Shown here piece after piece: positions 25,755 to 34,384 of a DNA stretch of 41,600 nt. The first letter of the stretch is position 1. Every line of letters starts with the position of its first letter. The notes beneath the pieces were generated by a model. The model ran no database searches, had not been told where the DNA came from, and worked only from the letters and a program-made list of their open reading frames with translations. The DNA comes from Candidatus Hatepunaea meridiana. Its GTDB lineage: Bacteria; Electryoneota; AABM5-125-24; Hatepunaeales; Hatepunaeaceae. The stretch is from NCBI GenBank assembly GCA_030765125.1, contig JAVCDD010000231.1:1-41600 (forward strand), given 5' to 3'. A program made the position numbers and the translations under genes.

Positions 25755-25780
25755 TCAGTAGCGTAGGCGTCCCTGCTTGC
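25755..25780. repeat. Solo arm of palindromic family B
   Basis: These 26 bases match the reverse complement of 14021-14046 at 25 positions, but the partner arm is absent. Another palindrome begins 16 bp later, suggesting truncation by a later insertion. Confidence 0.75.
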
Positions 25781-25795
25781 GGATATACAATAACT

Positions 25796-25888
25796 GGGTG
25801 GCACGGGCTACTTGTTGCCCGTGTCTCTTTACCTTATGGTGTAAATAGTCAGTAATGAAACACGGGCAACAAGTAGCCCGTGCCACCC
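25796..25888. repeat. Perfect 29-bp palindromic element
   Basis: Arms 25796-25824 and 25860-25888 are perfect inverted copies (core GGCACGGGCTACTTGTTGCC) around a 35-nt spacer. It lies between two genes that point away from each other, where a terminator is not needed, so a mobile or structural element is more likely. Confidence 0.85.
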
Positions 25889-25891
25889 ACC

Positions 25892-25935
25892 AAGTTCAGA
25901 GTTCATCCCGAAGTTTCGGGATGAACTCTGAACTT
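25892..25935. repeat. Perfect 21-bp palindrome
   Basis: Arms 25892-25912 and 25915-25935 (core GTTCAGAGTTCATCCCGAA) are perfect inverted copies separated by two bases. It directly follows the 29-bp palindrome in the divergent aldo/keto reductase-gyrA gap. Confidence 0.85.
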
Positions 25936-25965
25936 ATATTTTTCAAAGGATAAATAGAGCTTTAG

Positions 25966-25994
25966 TTGCATTCTTTAGTCATCCTTGTTATATT
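25966..25994 (+). promoter_or_regulatory. Candidate gyrA promoter
   Basis: TTGCAT (25966-25971) is followed after 17 bp by TATATT (25989-25994), 5 of 6 bases of a -10 box. The -35 is weak. It is the first non-palindromic sequence upstream of gyrA and would give a leader of about 75 nt. Confidence 0.35.
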
Positions 25995-26074
25995 TGTAAC
26001 ATAGTTTTAATCAAAAAGCAAGTCATCTAAGATAAATAATAACAGATAATAAACAAAGGTTAAACTAAGCAGTA

Positions 26075-28936
26075 ATGAACACACTCCAGGGCGAAAACGT
26101 TAAGCCTCGATCAATAGAAGATGAGATGCGGGACAGCTATCTCGATTACTCGATGTCGGTCATTGTTCAGCGGGCTTTGCCCGATGTACGCGACGGTCTG
26201 AAGCCGGTTCACCGTCGTATTTTGTTCGGTATGAATGAACTTGGTCTCGGCGCTGGGAAACCGTTTAAGAAATCAGCTCGCATCGTTGGTGATGTAATGG
26301 GTAAATATCACCCACACGGCGACAGCGCCATCTATGATGCCCTGGTACGAATGGTGCAGCCGTTCTCGTTGCGTTATCCCCTGATAAACGGTCAAGGCAA
26401 CTTCGGATCCATTGATGGCGACAGCGCAGCAGCAATGAGGTACACCGAAGCTCGCATGCAGAAGATTGCCGAAGAGTTATTAGCCGACATCGAAAAAGAG
26501 ACGGTTAATTATATTCCTAACTATGATGAGTCATTGCGAGAGCCAACGGTACTGCCATCGAGGATACCAAACCTGCTGGTTAACGGATCCAGCGGTATTG
26601 CTGTCGGGATGGCTACTAATATTCCCCCTCATAACTTAACAGAAGTCGTTAACGCTCTGATTGAACTGATTGACGATCCGCAATATCCGTTGCTTAATCC
26701 TCGCAGTCTATCCGATCCCGTCAACTTCATTATGCGTTTATTAGACAGAGACAATCCGCTGTCAGCTTTTCTTTATAACAACCTTTCTTCAGAAACCAAA
26801 CAAAGAATCAAATCGTTTGAAGATAATATGCGGATAACTTATCCGTTATGCAAGGCTATTGTTAAAGATTTGAACGAACTGATCAAAGGTAAATTACTCT
26901 ACGATGCAGAACTCTTCGATCATATTGAACTTTCAAATGCTATCAAACAAAAGATTGAGACCATAAATGTTGATGATGATTTCACCACTATTAATCGAAT
27001 ATTGTTGAAAGAGGCGTATCCGAAAGAGATCGAAAAAGGAATAAATCCGGAGCTTACGCCAGATGATTTGATGACGTTTGTATTGGCTCCTGATTTTCCT
27101 ACCGCCGGTATCATTTATGGGCTCAGCGGCGTTCGGGATGCTTTCCGAACCGGTCGAGGGCGGGTTGTTATACGCGCCAGAGCGGTTGTTGAAACTCCCA
27201 AAGGCGGACGGGAACGGATTGTTGTACTCGAAATACCATACCAGGTTGATAAGTCGCGCTTAATCATGCGCATAGCGGGGATGGTTAACGAAAAGAAGAT
27301 CACTGGTATTGCTGACATTCGTGACGAATCCGACCGCGATGGGATGAGGCTGGTTTTCGAGCTTAAACGTGATGCTATACCGGAAGTGGTGCTGAATAAC
27401 CTCTATGCCCACTCACAACTTCAGACGACGTTCGGTGTCAATATGCTGGCATTATCAAACGGTGAGCCTCGATTACTCAATCTAAAACAAGCGCTGACCT
27501 ATTACCTTGAGCATCGCCACGATGTCGTCACAAGACGTACAAGCTATGATCTTGCACGCGCTAAAGAACGCGAACATATATATGAAGGGTTGAAGATCGC
27601 CGTTGACAATCTTGATGAAGTTATTAAAATCATTCGTTCATCACCAGACACTTCAACTGCACGTGAAGCATTGATGGATAGATTCCAGCTTTCCGATATC
27701 CAGGCAAAAGAGATACTTGATATGCGATTGGCACGGCTTACGGGGCTGGAGCGTCAGAAAATAATTGATGAATTGAAAGTGTTAAAAGAACTGATCTTTG
27801 AACTGGAGCAGATACTCGCAAGCAGATCTTTACGAATGGCAATTATAAAAGAAGAATTGGAACAAGTAAGGGAACTGTATGGCGATGAACGGCGTACTGA
27901 GTTGATTGATGAGACCGGTGAATTCACCATCGAGGATATGATAGCTGAAGAGGATATGGTTATTTCTGTAACCCGCGCCAGTTATATCAAGCGTTTTCCC
28001 GTATCAGGCTATCGTCGTCAGAGGCGCGGCGGCACAGGCAAGTCGGGTCATCTACCCAAGCCGGAAGATATTATTCGTCACCTGTTTGTTGCTTCCACGC
28101 ATAATTATCTGCTCTTCTTCTCCGACCGAGGACGCTGCTATTGGCTGAAGGTGCATGAGATTCCATCACTCGGTCGCACAGCGCGAGGGAAACCTGTAAT
28201 AAACCTGATTAACATAGAGCCCGGTGAAAAAATTGCCGCTATGGTTAACGTTTCCAAGTTCGACGATGAGAATTTTGTTTTCTTTGCGACGCGCAAGGGA
28301 ACAATCAAAAAGACGCCGTTGTCTGCTTTCAGTCATCCGAGTCGTCGAGGCATTATAGCCATTAATATCCCGGAAGATGATTCACTCTGTGGCGCTGATC
28401 TTACTAACGGCAGTTGTGATATAGTAATTGGATCCTCAGGCGGTAAGGCGGTGAGATTCAACGAGCGCGACGTACGCGCTATGGGAAGAAGCGCTGCCGG
28501 TGTTATAGGAATCAAGATGGAAAAGGGACAGAGATTAGTCGGTATGGTCGTAATGCGGCGTGAAGGAACACTGTTGGTGGCAACAGAAAGCGGCTTTGGT
28601 AAACGATCATCAATGAATGAATATCGCTTGACAAAGCGTGGCGCTCAAGGTGTTATTGCTATGAGAACCACTGAACGCACAGGCGCGATGGTGGCAATTA
28701 TGGAAGTAGTTGATTCGGATGATCTGCTGATAATGACCTCTTCCGGCAAGGTAATCCGGCAGCAGGTATCGGCAATCCGCACTATCGGTCGAGTTACACA
28801 GGGAGTGAGGTTAATCCGGCTTCATGAAGATGATTATATTTCAGATATTGCCAAGGTTGTAAGGGATGAGGACGCAGAAAACGATAATAACGAGGAACTC
28901 GATATTCCACAGGAAGATCTGTTTGGCACGAACTAG
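26075..28936 (+). CDS. gyrA: DNA gyrase subunit A with a ~120-aa insertion
   Basis: Breakage-reunion subunit of gyrase (953 aa). Catalytic Tyr is in AAMRYTEAR (Tyr 122/123). The quinolone region [15 protein letters not shown] has Ser 84 and Asp 88, the sensitive-type residues. The C-terminal domain carries a GyrA-box, QRRGGTG, separating it from ParC. Between ELIDDP (residue 202) and APDFPTAG (339), where typical GyrA has about 13 residues, there are about 135, so roughly 120 residues (nt about 26681-27050) are inserted. The insert is helical, rich in K, N and D, and has no intein motifs. The stop TAG overlaps the edge of a family B repeat. No strong ribosome site precedes ATG 26075. Confidence 0.95.
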   Translation: MNTLQGENVKPRSIEDEMRDSYLDYSMSVIVQRALPDVRDGLKPVHRRILFGMNELGLGAGKPFKKSARIVGDVMGKYHPHGDSAIYDALVRMVQPFSLRYPLINGQGNFGSIDGDSAAAMRYTEARMQKIAEELLADIEKETVNYIPNYDESLREPTVLPSRIPNLLVNGSSGIAVGMATNIPPHNLTEVVNALIELIDDPQYPLLNPRSLSDPVNFIMRLLDRDNPLSAFLYNNLSSETKQRIKSFEDNMRITYPLCKAIVKDLNELIKGKLLYDAELFDHIELSNAIKQKIETINVDDDFTTINRILLKEAYPKEIEKGINPELTPDDLMTFVLAPDFPTAGIIYGLSGVRDAFRTGRGRVVIRARAVVETPKGGRERIVVLEIPYQVDKSRLIMRIAGMVNEKKITGIADIRDESDRDGMRLVFELKRDAIPEVVLNNLYAHSQLQTTFGVNMLALSNGEPRLLNLKQALTYYLEHRHDVVTRRTSYDLARAKEREHIYEGLKIAVDNLDEVIKIIRSSPDTSTAREALMDRFQLSDIQAKEILDMRLARLTGLERQKIIDELKVLKELIFELEQILASRSLRMAIIKEELEQVRELYGDERRTELIDETGEFTIEDMIAEEDMVISVTRASYIKRFPVSGYRRQRRGGTGKSGHLPKPEDIIRHLFVASTHNYLLFFSDRGRCYWLKVHEIPSLGRTARGKPVINLINIEPGEKIAAMVNVSKFDDENFVFFATRKGTIKKTPLSAFSHPSRRGIIAINIPEDDSLCGADLTNGSCDIVIGSSGGKAVRFNERDVRAMGRSAAGVIGIKMEKGQRLVGMVVMRREGTLLVATESGFGKRSSMNEYRLTKRGAQGVIAMRTTERTGAMVAIMEVVDSDDLLIMTSSGKVIRQQVSAIRTIGRVTQGVRLIRLHEDDYISDIAKVVRDEDAENDNNEELDIPQEDLFGTN

Positions 28937-28993
28937 TAGCATAAGCCTCCTTGGTTTTGTTAAACACCGCAGGCAGAGACGCCTTACGCTACT
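28935..28993. repeat. Worn family B palindrome at the gyrA stop codon
   Basis: AGTAGCATAAGCCTC (from 28935) pairs imperfectly with GACGCCTTACGCTACT (28978-28993). The left arm resembles the family B arm at 13965-13979. The gyrA stop codon lies at 28934-28936, so the element supplies or abuts it. Confidence 0.65.
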
Positions 28994-29011
28994 GTATTTA
29001 ATGGTTTACCA

Positions 29012-29452
29012 ATGAGAGGTTATTACCCTTGGGAACAGGATAATAAAAAGGACGTTGACCCATATAAGCTGTTTTATCAGTTCTTTGGCGCAATGCTTAT
29101 AATCATAGGTCTGCTATGGTTAACTTGGTATAAAATACCATTACTGCAGACCGCCAAGTTTGCATTTATTGCAGGAGGATTCCTTTGGGGTAAAGCACCC
29201 TCTCTGAAACAAAATACAGACAATAAAAGAAAACTCACTCTAAGTAATTGGGTAATTATTGTTCTAGCATGCGTACTCAATGCCTACGGATTTGTAGCGC
29301 CGGTTTTGGCAGAACTTGGATTCGGGCAGTTCATCCATTGGTCTGCAGGAGGGATATCATTATCATTTGGAACTAAATTCCTTGTTCAAAAGTTGAGTAA
29401 AAGTGGTGAAGATGAAGCGAAAAACAATTCTAATAGACGCATAATTGATTAG
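29012..29452 (+). CDS. Small multispanning membrane protein, unknown
   Basis: A 146-aa protein not recognised. After a hydrophilic N-terminus (WEQDNKKDVDPYK) there are three to four hydrophobic stretches: about residues 20-40 (FFGAMLIIIGLLWLTWY), 49-60, 77-100 (NWVIIVLACVLNAYGFVAPVL) and 108-125. It ends with a charged, N-rich tail. No signal peptide cleavage site or catalytic motif is visible, and no good ribosome site precedes ATG 29012. It lies alone between gyrA and rex, without a visible terminator on either side. Confidence 0.6.
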   Translation: MRGYYPWEQDNKKDVDPYKLFYQFFGAMLIIIGLLWLTWYKIPLLQTAKFAFIAGGFLWGKAPSLKQNTDNKRKLTLSNWVIIVLACVLNAYGFVAPVLAELGFGQFIHWSAGGISLSFGTKFLVQKLSKSGEDEAKNNSNRRIID

Positions 29453-29619
29453 TGATTTATATGTAAAGCTTTCAAAACCCGCTACCAGATGCCCTCGTAT
29501 GACACCATAGAACATGAATAACAAGCACTTAGCTGTCAAACATATTCACATATAAAAGGGTTGTTCGACACTTAATTAAAAATCATAATTGAATCAGCAA
29601 CGGAAAAACAACAAGACAA

Positions 29620-30258
29620 ATGGAATACATATCAGATTTCACAATTCACCGGCTTTCAAAATATTTACGTACGCTATCCTACATGGAAGAAAATGGTATT
29701 AAAACTGTTTCTTCGCTAATGCTTGGACAGCATAATGGTGTAACTGCTGCGCAGGTGCGTAAAGACCTATCCTGTTTTGGAGCATTTGGTCGTAGAGGAT
29801 TAGGTTATAACGTCTCAGACCTAAAAAAGAATGTAAATCGCATTATGGGATTAAATCGAACCTGGAAGGTTGCGATTTGCGGTGTGGGTAATATTGGTCG
29901 TGCATTATTGGATTACGATCAATTCAGGACACAAGGTTTCCAGATAATGATAGCCTTCGATAATGATCCAGCAAAGATTGGAAAAACCATACACGGTGTA
30001 GCAATTCGCAGTGAGGTCAACCTGGAGCGAGATGTTCGCGATGAGAACATTGATATAGCAGTAATAGCGGTTCCTGTATCGGCAGCCCAGTTGATAGTTG
30101 ACAGACTGATTGTTGGTGGTGTGAAGGGTATCCTGAATTTCGCACCAATAAACATACAAGTTCCCAAGAATATTTTTATTAGAAATGAGAATATGGCAAT
30201 TGAGATTGAGGCGCTCTCTTTTGCATTGACGAACCCGAATTTAGTTCACAATTCCTAA
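29620..30258 (+). CDS. rex: Redox-sensing transcriptional repressor Rex
   Basis: Rex binds DNA when NAD+ is high and leaves it when NADH rises, controlling fermentative and respiratory genes. The 212-aa protein shows the winged-helix part (FTIHRLSKYLRTL, then GVTAAQVRKDLSCFGAFGRRGLGY) and a Rossmann part with GVGNIGRAL. The domain-swap C-terminal helix is also present. Length is normal. A conventional operator (TTGTGAA-N4-TTCACAA type) was not found directly upstream. Neighbouring lutA-lutB would be a natural target since lactate oxidation feeds the NADH pool, but that is inference. Confidence 0.93.
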   Translation: MEYISDFTIHRLSKYLRTLSYMEENGIKTVSSLMLGQHNGVTAAQVRKDLSCFGAFGRRGLGYNVSDLKKNVNRIMGLNRTWKVAICGVGNIGRALLDYDQFRTQGFQIMIAFDNDPAKIGKTIHGVAIRSEVNLERDVRDENIDIAVIAVPVSAAQLIVDRLIVGGVKGILNFAPINIQVPKNIFIRNENMAIEIEALSFALTNPNLVHNS

Positions 30259-30269
30259 CCTGGATGAAC

Positions 30270-30315
30270 CGGAAGAAATCAGACAAGGATATACAGGATG
30301 AACAGGATTTTTTTA
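30270..30315. repeat. ACAGGATGAACAGGAT-type dispersed repeat
   Basis: The rex-nucleotidase gap contains GACAAGGATATACAGGATGA then ACAGGATTTTTTT. The word ACAGGAT occurs twice here, and AACAGGATTTATGAA is also found near 20572. I recall similar words as a widespread intergenic repeat; it was not checked. Confidence 0.45.
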
Positions 30316-30355
30316 AATTGAATATTAAACACATATACTATTTTCACTATAGATT

Positions 30356-31837
30356 ATGATAAAATCAACAGTTCGGATAATTTCTATTGCGTTCTTGGTT
30401 TTGGCGGTATATGGTCAACTATCAGCGCGTCAGCTTACCCTTCTTTATTGGGGAGATAGACTTGCGCATGATTTGCCTTATGTTGAGATCGTTAATGGAG
30501 AAACCGTGCAGATTGGCGGTGCTGGTGCGCTTGCAGGAATGGTAAATGCTATTAAGGCTAATGATCCGCATACTCTGGTTATGGTTGCAGGAGGTGAATT
30601 TGCGGGATCGCCTGTTTCATTGCTGACTCAAGGGCAATCTCAAGTAAGCATTCTTAATAAAATCGGTATTGACGCCTTTGTTCCGGGTGAATATGAGTTT
30701 GCTTACAGTTGGGAATCGTTAGAAACAGCTATGAATAAAGCGGATTTTCCGGTACTTCTATCGAATGTAATTGATGGTGGAAGTTTCAAACCGATGTTTA
30801 CACCGGATACATTGTTCTATCTACCCGGTGTAATTGTAGGCGTAATAGGTGTAATTAACCCGGAATTCAAGAAATTCGTTGATTTCGATGGTGTTCTTGG
30901 AATTGGGTATATCGATTACTTGCCGATAATCACCGAGTTTGTAAAGAGAAAACGTAAATCCTGCGACGTTCTGGTAGTCCTTTCATACCTGGGCTGGGAG
31001 ATGGACAGCTTACTGGCAGTTCAGGTTCCGGGGCTTGATGTCATAATCGGCAGCCGTGGTGATAACCCGTTTGATCCTCCACGTGAAGTCAATGGTGTAA
31101 TAATTGCTCGTTCGGGTCATTATGGAAGGTGGCTTGGGAGACTGGTTGTTAACGTGGATACCACACATGGTGGTATCATTAATTATAAGGGCAGCCTGCT
31201 AAGCGTTGAACAGGGGCAAATTACTATAGACGAAGAAGTTGAAAAACTTGTAGCAAAGCTTGAGAAAAAACACACCAAAAAGATGAATAAGAAAATCGGA
31301 ACGTTGCAGACAGACTGGAAAATTGCATTCGATAAGCCCTCCAACCTGGCGCAATGGGCGGCAGATATAATGCATATGATATATTCCAAAATTGATCTTG
31401 CAGTGATCAATAATGGCTGTTTGATGGGTGGATTGAAGAAGGGTCCGATTACTGAACTGGATATGTGGAAAATTTGTCCTTATGAAACCCCGATAGTAAT
31501 AACTCAAATCTCCGGAAGGGAATTAAACCGGGTTCTCGACTATCTGCTTATTAAAAACGGTGAATTTATAACATGGAGTGGTCTGGAAATTTTGGTACGA
31601 AACAATGAAGTGGTGAAATATTTGATCAATGGAAAACCAGTTAACCCATCGAGAGATTACGCATTGGCAACTACCGGACAGGTATGGGGAAACATCGAGA
31701 ACCACTTAAGATTAATTAGAGGTGAGCGTCCTTGTCTATTCCTGCCGGGTATAAACCTGCGCCAGGTTCTGACGGATGCAGTCAGATCAATAGAGATCAT
31801 CTCAAATCCTTTGGATGACCGATGGGTGGTTGAGTAG
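30356..31837 (+). CDS. Secreted 5'-nucleotidase (UshA-like) family protein, active site degenerate
   Basis: A 493-aa exported protein (signal peptide MIKSTVRIISIAFLVLAVYG...SARQ) with the two-domain layout of the 5'-nucleotidase/cyclic phosphodiesterase family. The metal and catalytic motifs are lost. The usual TNDxHG is replaced by YWGDRLAH and DAGDxxQGSP by AGGEFAGSP (78-86). GNHEFDYG is replaced by PGEYEFAYS (110-118) and GGHTH by GSRGDN (232-237). In the C-terminal substrate domain NAGGIR becomes NNGCLM (352-357), losing the arginine. Hydrophobic framework, VPGLDVIIG and SGRELNRVLDY are kept. The frame is open and of full length, so it is probably a pseudoenzyme (binding or scaffolding) rather than a pseudogene. 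It lies downstream of rex and upstream of lutA. Confidence 0.8.
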   Translation: MIKSTVRIISIAFLVLAVYGQLSARQLTLLYWGDRLAHDLPYVEIVNGETVQIGGAGALAGMVNAIKANDPHTLVMVAGGEFAGSPVSLLTQGQSQVSILNKIGIDAFVPGEYEFAYSWESLETAMNKADFPVLLSNVIDGGSFKPMFTPDTLFYLPGVIVGVIGVINPEFKKFVDFDGVLGIGYIDYLPIITEFVKRKRKSCDVLVVLSYLGWEMDSLLAVQVPGLDVIIGSRGDNPFDPPREVNGVIIARSGHYGRWLGRLVVNVDTTHGGIINYKGSLLSVEQGQITIDEEVEKLVAKLEKKHTKKMNKKIGTLQTDWKIAFDKPSNLAQWAADIMHMIYSKIDLAVINNGCLMGGLKKGPITELDMWKICPYETPIVITQISGRELNRVLDYLLIKNGEFITWSGLEILVRNNEVVKYLINGKPVNPSRDYALATTGQVWGNIENHLRLIRGERPCLFLPGINLRQVLTDAVRSIEIISNPLDDRWVVE

Positions 31838-31857
31838 GTATATGCTGTCCCCAGTTT
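31835..31857. repeat. Solo arm of palindromic family C
   Basis: TAGGTATATGCTGTCCCCAG resembles the right arm of the palindrome at 34245-34272 (TAGGTATACTGTCCCCAG) with a two-base insertion. The partner arm is missing. The first three bases are the stop codon of the nucleotidase-like gene. Confidence 0.6.
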
Positions 31858-31864
31858 GCAAAAT

Positions 31865-31949
31865 TTCAGTAGTAGCGACACTCGTGTTGCTTGATGGCTA
31901 ATACTTTCCGAGATATCGATCAAGCGACAAGAGTGTTGCTTCTACTGAA
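31865..31949. repeat. Imperfect 31-bp palindromic element
   Basis: Arms 31865-31895 and 31919-31949 pair at 27 of 31 positions (TTCAGTAG...GTTGCTTGAT). It fills the gap between the nucleotidase-like gene and lutA. Confidence 0.75.
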
Positions 31950-32005
31950 GTTTAAAATGAAACGCCATGTAACTGTTTCTAAAGCGATTATTAATAAGCT
32001 TCCCA

Positions 32006-32719
32006 ATGAAAATTTCCCTGTTTATCCCTTGTCTGACAGATCAATCCGCTCCTGAAACCGGCAGAGCAACGGTTAGGCTGCTTGAACGACTTGGACATAC
32101 AGTATATTATGATTACCGACAGACTTGTTGTGGTCAAGCGCTTTTCAATGCTGGATTTCGAGATGAAGCACGTCAACTTGCAGAGAGGTTTATTTGTATA
32201 TTTCGTGATGCCGAGGTTGTAGTTGCACCCAGTGGTTCTTGTGTCTCTATGGTTAAGCATCATTATCGAGAGCTTGACTTAGCTCCTGATATTGCAGATG
32301 ATTGGGAAAGTTTGAAAGACCGGGTGTGGGAATTATGTTCTTTTCTGGTTGATAAGTTGAGCATCACAGATGTAGGCGCTCGTTTTCCAAATAGTGTTAC
32401 ATATCATGCTTCCTGTCATCTTCTAAGAGACCTTAGAGTGAAAGATCAACCGCTTCAACTCCTGAAGGAAGTAGAAGATCTGGAGCTTGTTGAGGGTAAT
32501 TGGGGGGATGAATGCTGTGGATTTGGGGGTGTATTCAGCGCCAGATACCCGGAACTATCCCGTGCAATCGCTGACAGGCGCGCCACGGCGCTTGCATCCG
32601 GAGGCGCTAAATACATTACAGGCGCTGATGATTCGTGCCTGATCAACCTTAACGAAGCGTTTAAACGGATCAAAGTGTCGCAACGGACGATTCATATTGC
32701 TCGTATTTTGGCAAGTTGA
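32006..32719 (+). CDS. lutA: Lactate utilization protein A (Fe-S oxidoreductase subunit)
   Basis: LutA is one subunit of the LutABC L-lactate oxidase, with two CCG (cysteine-rich) domains. In this 237-aa protein the first domain has FIPCLTDQ, QTCCGQALFNAG and APSGSCVSMVKHHY. The second has TYHASCHLLRDL, DECCGFGGVFSARYPE and DDSCLINL, all family features. No strong ribosome site is seen before ATG 32006. It is followed closely by lutB. The third subunit, LutC, is not in the window. Confidence 0.9.
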   Translation: MKISLFIPCLTDQSAPETGRATVRLLERLGHTVYYDYRQTCCGQALFNAGFRDEARQLAERFICIFRDAEVVVAPSGSCVSMVKHHYRELDLAPDIADDWESLKDRVWELCSFLVDKLSITDVGARFPNSVTYHASCHLLRDLRVKDQPLQLLKEVEDLELVEGNWGDECCGFGGVFSARYPELSRAIADRRATALASGGAKYITGADDSCLINLNEAFKRIKVSQRTIHIARILAS

Positions 32720-32722
32720 GTT

Positions 32723-32744
32723 AGACAAGAGTGTCCGACCTACT
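32723..32744. repeat. 22-bp word shared with the coding repeat at 5454-5475
   Basis: AGACAAGAGTGTCCGACCTA and the next two bases are identical to the middle 33-bp unit in the first giant gene. It sits between the lutA stop and the likely lutB start, overlapping an alternative GTG start at 32731. Confidence 0.8.
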
Positions 32745-32754
32745 AATATTAAAT

Positions 32755-34080
32755 ATGAGCAAAATCAAGCAAAATATAAAACGTTCCCTTAAGGATGAGC
32801 AACTGTGCAGCGCCGTTCTGAATAGCTGCCTGCGTTCATCTGCAAAGCGTGATAATACCGTTGATGAGATTGATGATTTGCCTGCTGCTCGACAAACGGC
32901 TCGCACCGGTAGACAAAGATCTCTTGACGAGCTTGATATTCTGCATAAACAATTTGAAACGTCATTCAAATCCGCTGGTGGTAACCTGCATTACGCTGAT
33001 ACTGCTGAAGAGGCGTGTAGGATTATTGTAAGAATCCTTAAGAGAGCGAATGCTCATCAGGGCGTTAAGGCAAAGAGTATGGTCAGCGAAGAGATAGGTT
33101 TAGGAAAAGAGCTTGTCCAAGCTGGAATTGATGCTATTGAGTCCGATCTGGGTGAATATATTGTCCAACTCGCCGGTGAGCCTCCTTCGCATATCACAGC
33201 CCCTGCGTTGCATCGTTCAAAGGAAAGCATCGGCAGACTATTCGCTGAAAAGTTACACATTCCCTATACTGACGATCCTGTTGAATTAACTGAAATCGCT
33301 CGGAATGTCCTGCGGGAGAGGTACCTTAATGCTGAATTTGGTATATCGGGCGCTAATTTTGTGATTGCTGAATCAGGACACATTATGGTGGTTGAGAACG
33401 AGGGCAATGGTCGTCTGGGAGCGTCGATGCCAAAGGTTTTTATCGCCATTACGGGCATTGAGAAAGTCATTCCAAGCCTGAGGGATATACCGCCTATATT
33501 ACGATTACTGGCTCGCAGCGCAACCGGTCAACGGGCGACATCTTATGTTAATTTACTTCGACCTGCTAATAATAAAGAAGATGCTCCTGATGAATTTCAT
33601 TTGGTGTTCGTGGACAATGGACGGCGCAGGACATTAGTCGATCCATTAATGCGAGAGATGCTTTTATGCATTCGCTGCGGCGCCTGTCTTAATATCTGTC
33701 CGGTATACCGGTCTGTTGGAGGGCATGCTTATGACTCAGTATATCCGGGACCGATGGGCGCAGTGTTGTCTAACCTTCTCGGCAAAGAACCGATGATGCA
33801 GCCTGAACTACCTGCTTTGTCCACATTATGCGGTGCTTGTAAAGATGAATGCCCGGTGGAAATTGACCTGCCAGGTTTATTACTTGAATTGAGAGCTCGC
33901 GCGAAAAAGCCTGCATTTGAACGGATTGCCGCAGCAAGCTGGCGTTGGACGATGTCAACACCTACGCGCTATGATCTTGCCGGTCGAATGGCTAAACTAT
34001 CCGGTAGTATATTCGGAGGTGTGCTGCCTGGGAAAGGTTTTTTGAATAAAGAAACATCATTCAGGCGTGAAATAGAGTGA
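32755..34080 (+). CDS. lutB: Lactate utilization protein B (ferredoxin-type Fe-S subunit)
   Basis: LutB combines an N-terminal LUD (LutB/LutC) domain with two C-terminal 4Fe-4S motifs. The 441-aa protein has SDLGEYIVQLAGEPPSH, ISGANFVIAESG, VENEGNGRLGASMP and RSATGQ. CIRCGACLNICPVYRSVGGH and LCGACKDECPVEIDLPGLL then bind the clusters. ATG 32755 is preferred over GTG 32731 because the family starts with a helix like SKIKQNIKRSLKDEQL and the first eight codons of the longer form are dispersed repeat. Neither start has a strong ribosome site. No lutC follows; the next 304 bp are non-coding. Confidence 0.9.
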   Translation: MSKIKQNIKRSLKDEQLCSAVLNSCLRSSAKRDNTVDEIDDLPAARQTARTGRQRSLDELDILHKQFETSFKSAGGNLHYADTAEEACRIIVRILKRANAHQGVKAKSMVSEEIGLGKELVQAGIDAIESDLGEYIVQLAGEPPSHITAPALHRSKESIGRLFAEKLHIPYTDDPVELTEIARNVLRERYLNAEFGISGANFVIAESGHIMVVENEGNGRLGASMPKVFIAITGIEKVIPSLRDIPPILRLLARSATGQRATSYVNLLRPANNKEDAPDEFHLVFVDNGRRRTLVDPLMREMLLCIRCGACLNICPVYRSVGGHAYDSVYPGPMGAVLSNLLGKEPMMQPELPALSTLCGACKDECPVEIDLPGLLLELRARAKKPAFERIAAASWRWTMSTPTRYDLAGRMAKLSGSIFGGVLPGKGFLNKETSFRREIE

Positions 34081-34140
34081 TAAAATAATACCGAAAAATA
34101 GACTATCGTATATGCTTTCATTCTATTATAATAAAAAATC

Positions 34141-34169
34141 TTGACAGTTCATAAACGGCTTATTATATT
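34141..34169 (+). promoter_or_regulatory. Promoter, sigma-70-like, upstream of tdh
   Basis: Consensus -35 TTGACA (34141-34146) is followed by a 17-bp spacer and TATATT (34164-34169), 5 of 6 bases of the -10. A TATAAT also lies at 34169-34174 with a 22-bp spacer. Any transcript toward tdh would cross the perfect 28-bp palindrome at 34187-34272. Confidence 0.55.
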
Positions 34170-34186
34170 ATAATGTTTCCCTTGAG

Positions 34187-34272
34187 AAATCTGGGGACAG
34201 TATACCTATTTTATCTTATACCCTTGAGAAACTTCAGACTATTTATAAAATAGGTATACTGTCCCCAGATTT
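34187..34272. repeat. Perfect 28-bp palindromic element, family C
   Basis: Arms 34187-34214 and 34245-34272 are perfect inverted copies (core CTGGGGACAGTATACCTATT) around a 30-nt spacer. The 11-mer CCCTTGAGAAA occurs both just left of the element and inside the spacer. It lies between the candidate promoter and tdh, so it would fold in the tdh leader or block read-through. Confidence 0.85.
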
Positions 34273-34275
34273 AAC

Positions 34276-34342
34276 ACCGCAACGTAAAAGTATGCGATTC
34301 ACAGAGCAAAAACACTCTGTGCTCTCTGCGTCCTTTGCGGTG
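34276..34342. repeat. Nested palindrome of the ACCGCAGAG type (family D)
   Basis: CACCGC (34276-34281) pairs with GCGGTG (34337-34342), and inside them ACAGAG (34301-34306) pairs with CTCTGT (34315-34320). The right half matches the fragment at 25712-25741. It ends about 40 bp before tdh. Confidence 0.6.
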
Positions 34343-34384
34343 AATATTTCTTAAATTTTACAAAACACAACGGAGAAAAATTAA

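Noticed and set aside
26681..27050. Intein in GyrA
   Set aside because: No N-terminal Cys/Ser splice junction, no terminal HN plus nucleophile, and the length (about 120 aa) lacks intein block motifs.
26075..28936. ParC (topoisomerase IV subunit A) instead of GyrA
   Set aside because: A GyrA-box (QRRGGTG) and a full C-terminal pinwheel-type domain are present.
29541..29619. Rex operator upstream of rex
   Set aside because: Only loose half-sites such as TTGTTC and ATTCACA were seen, not a TTGTGAA-N4-TTCACAA palindrome.
30356..31837. Functional 5'-nucleotidase
   Set aside because: The metal-binding and catalytic motifs and the substrate arginine are all replaced, so activity is not supported.
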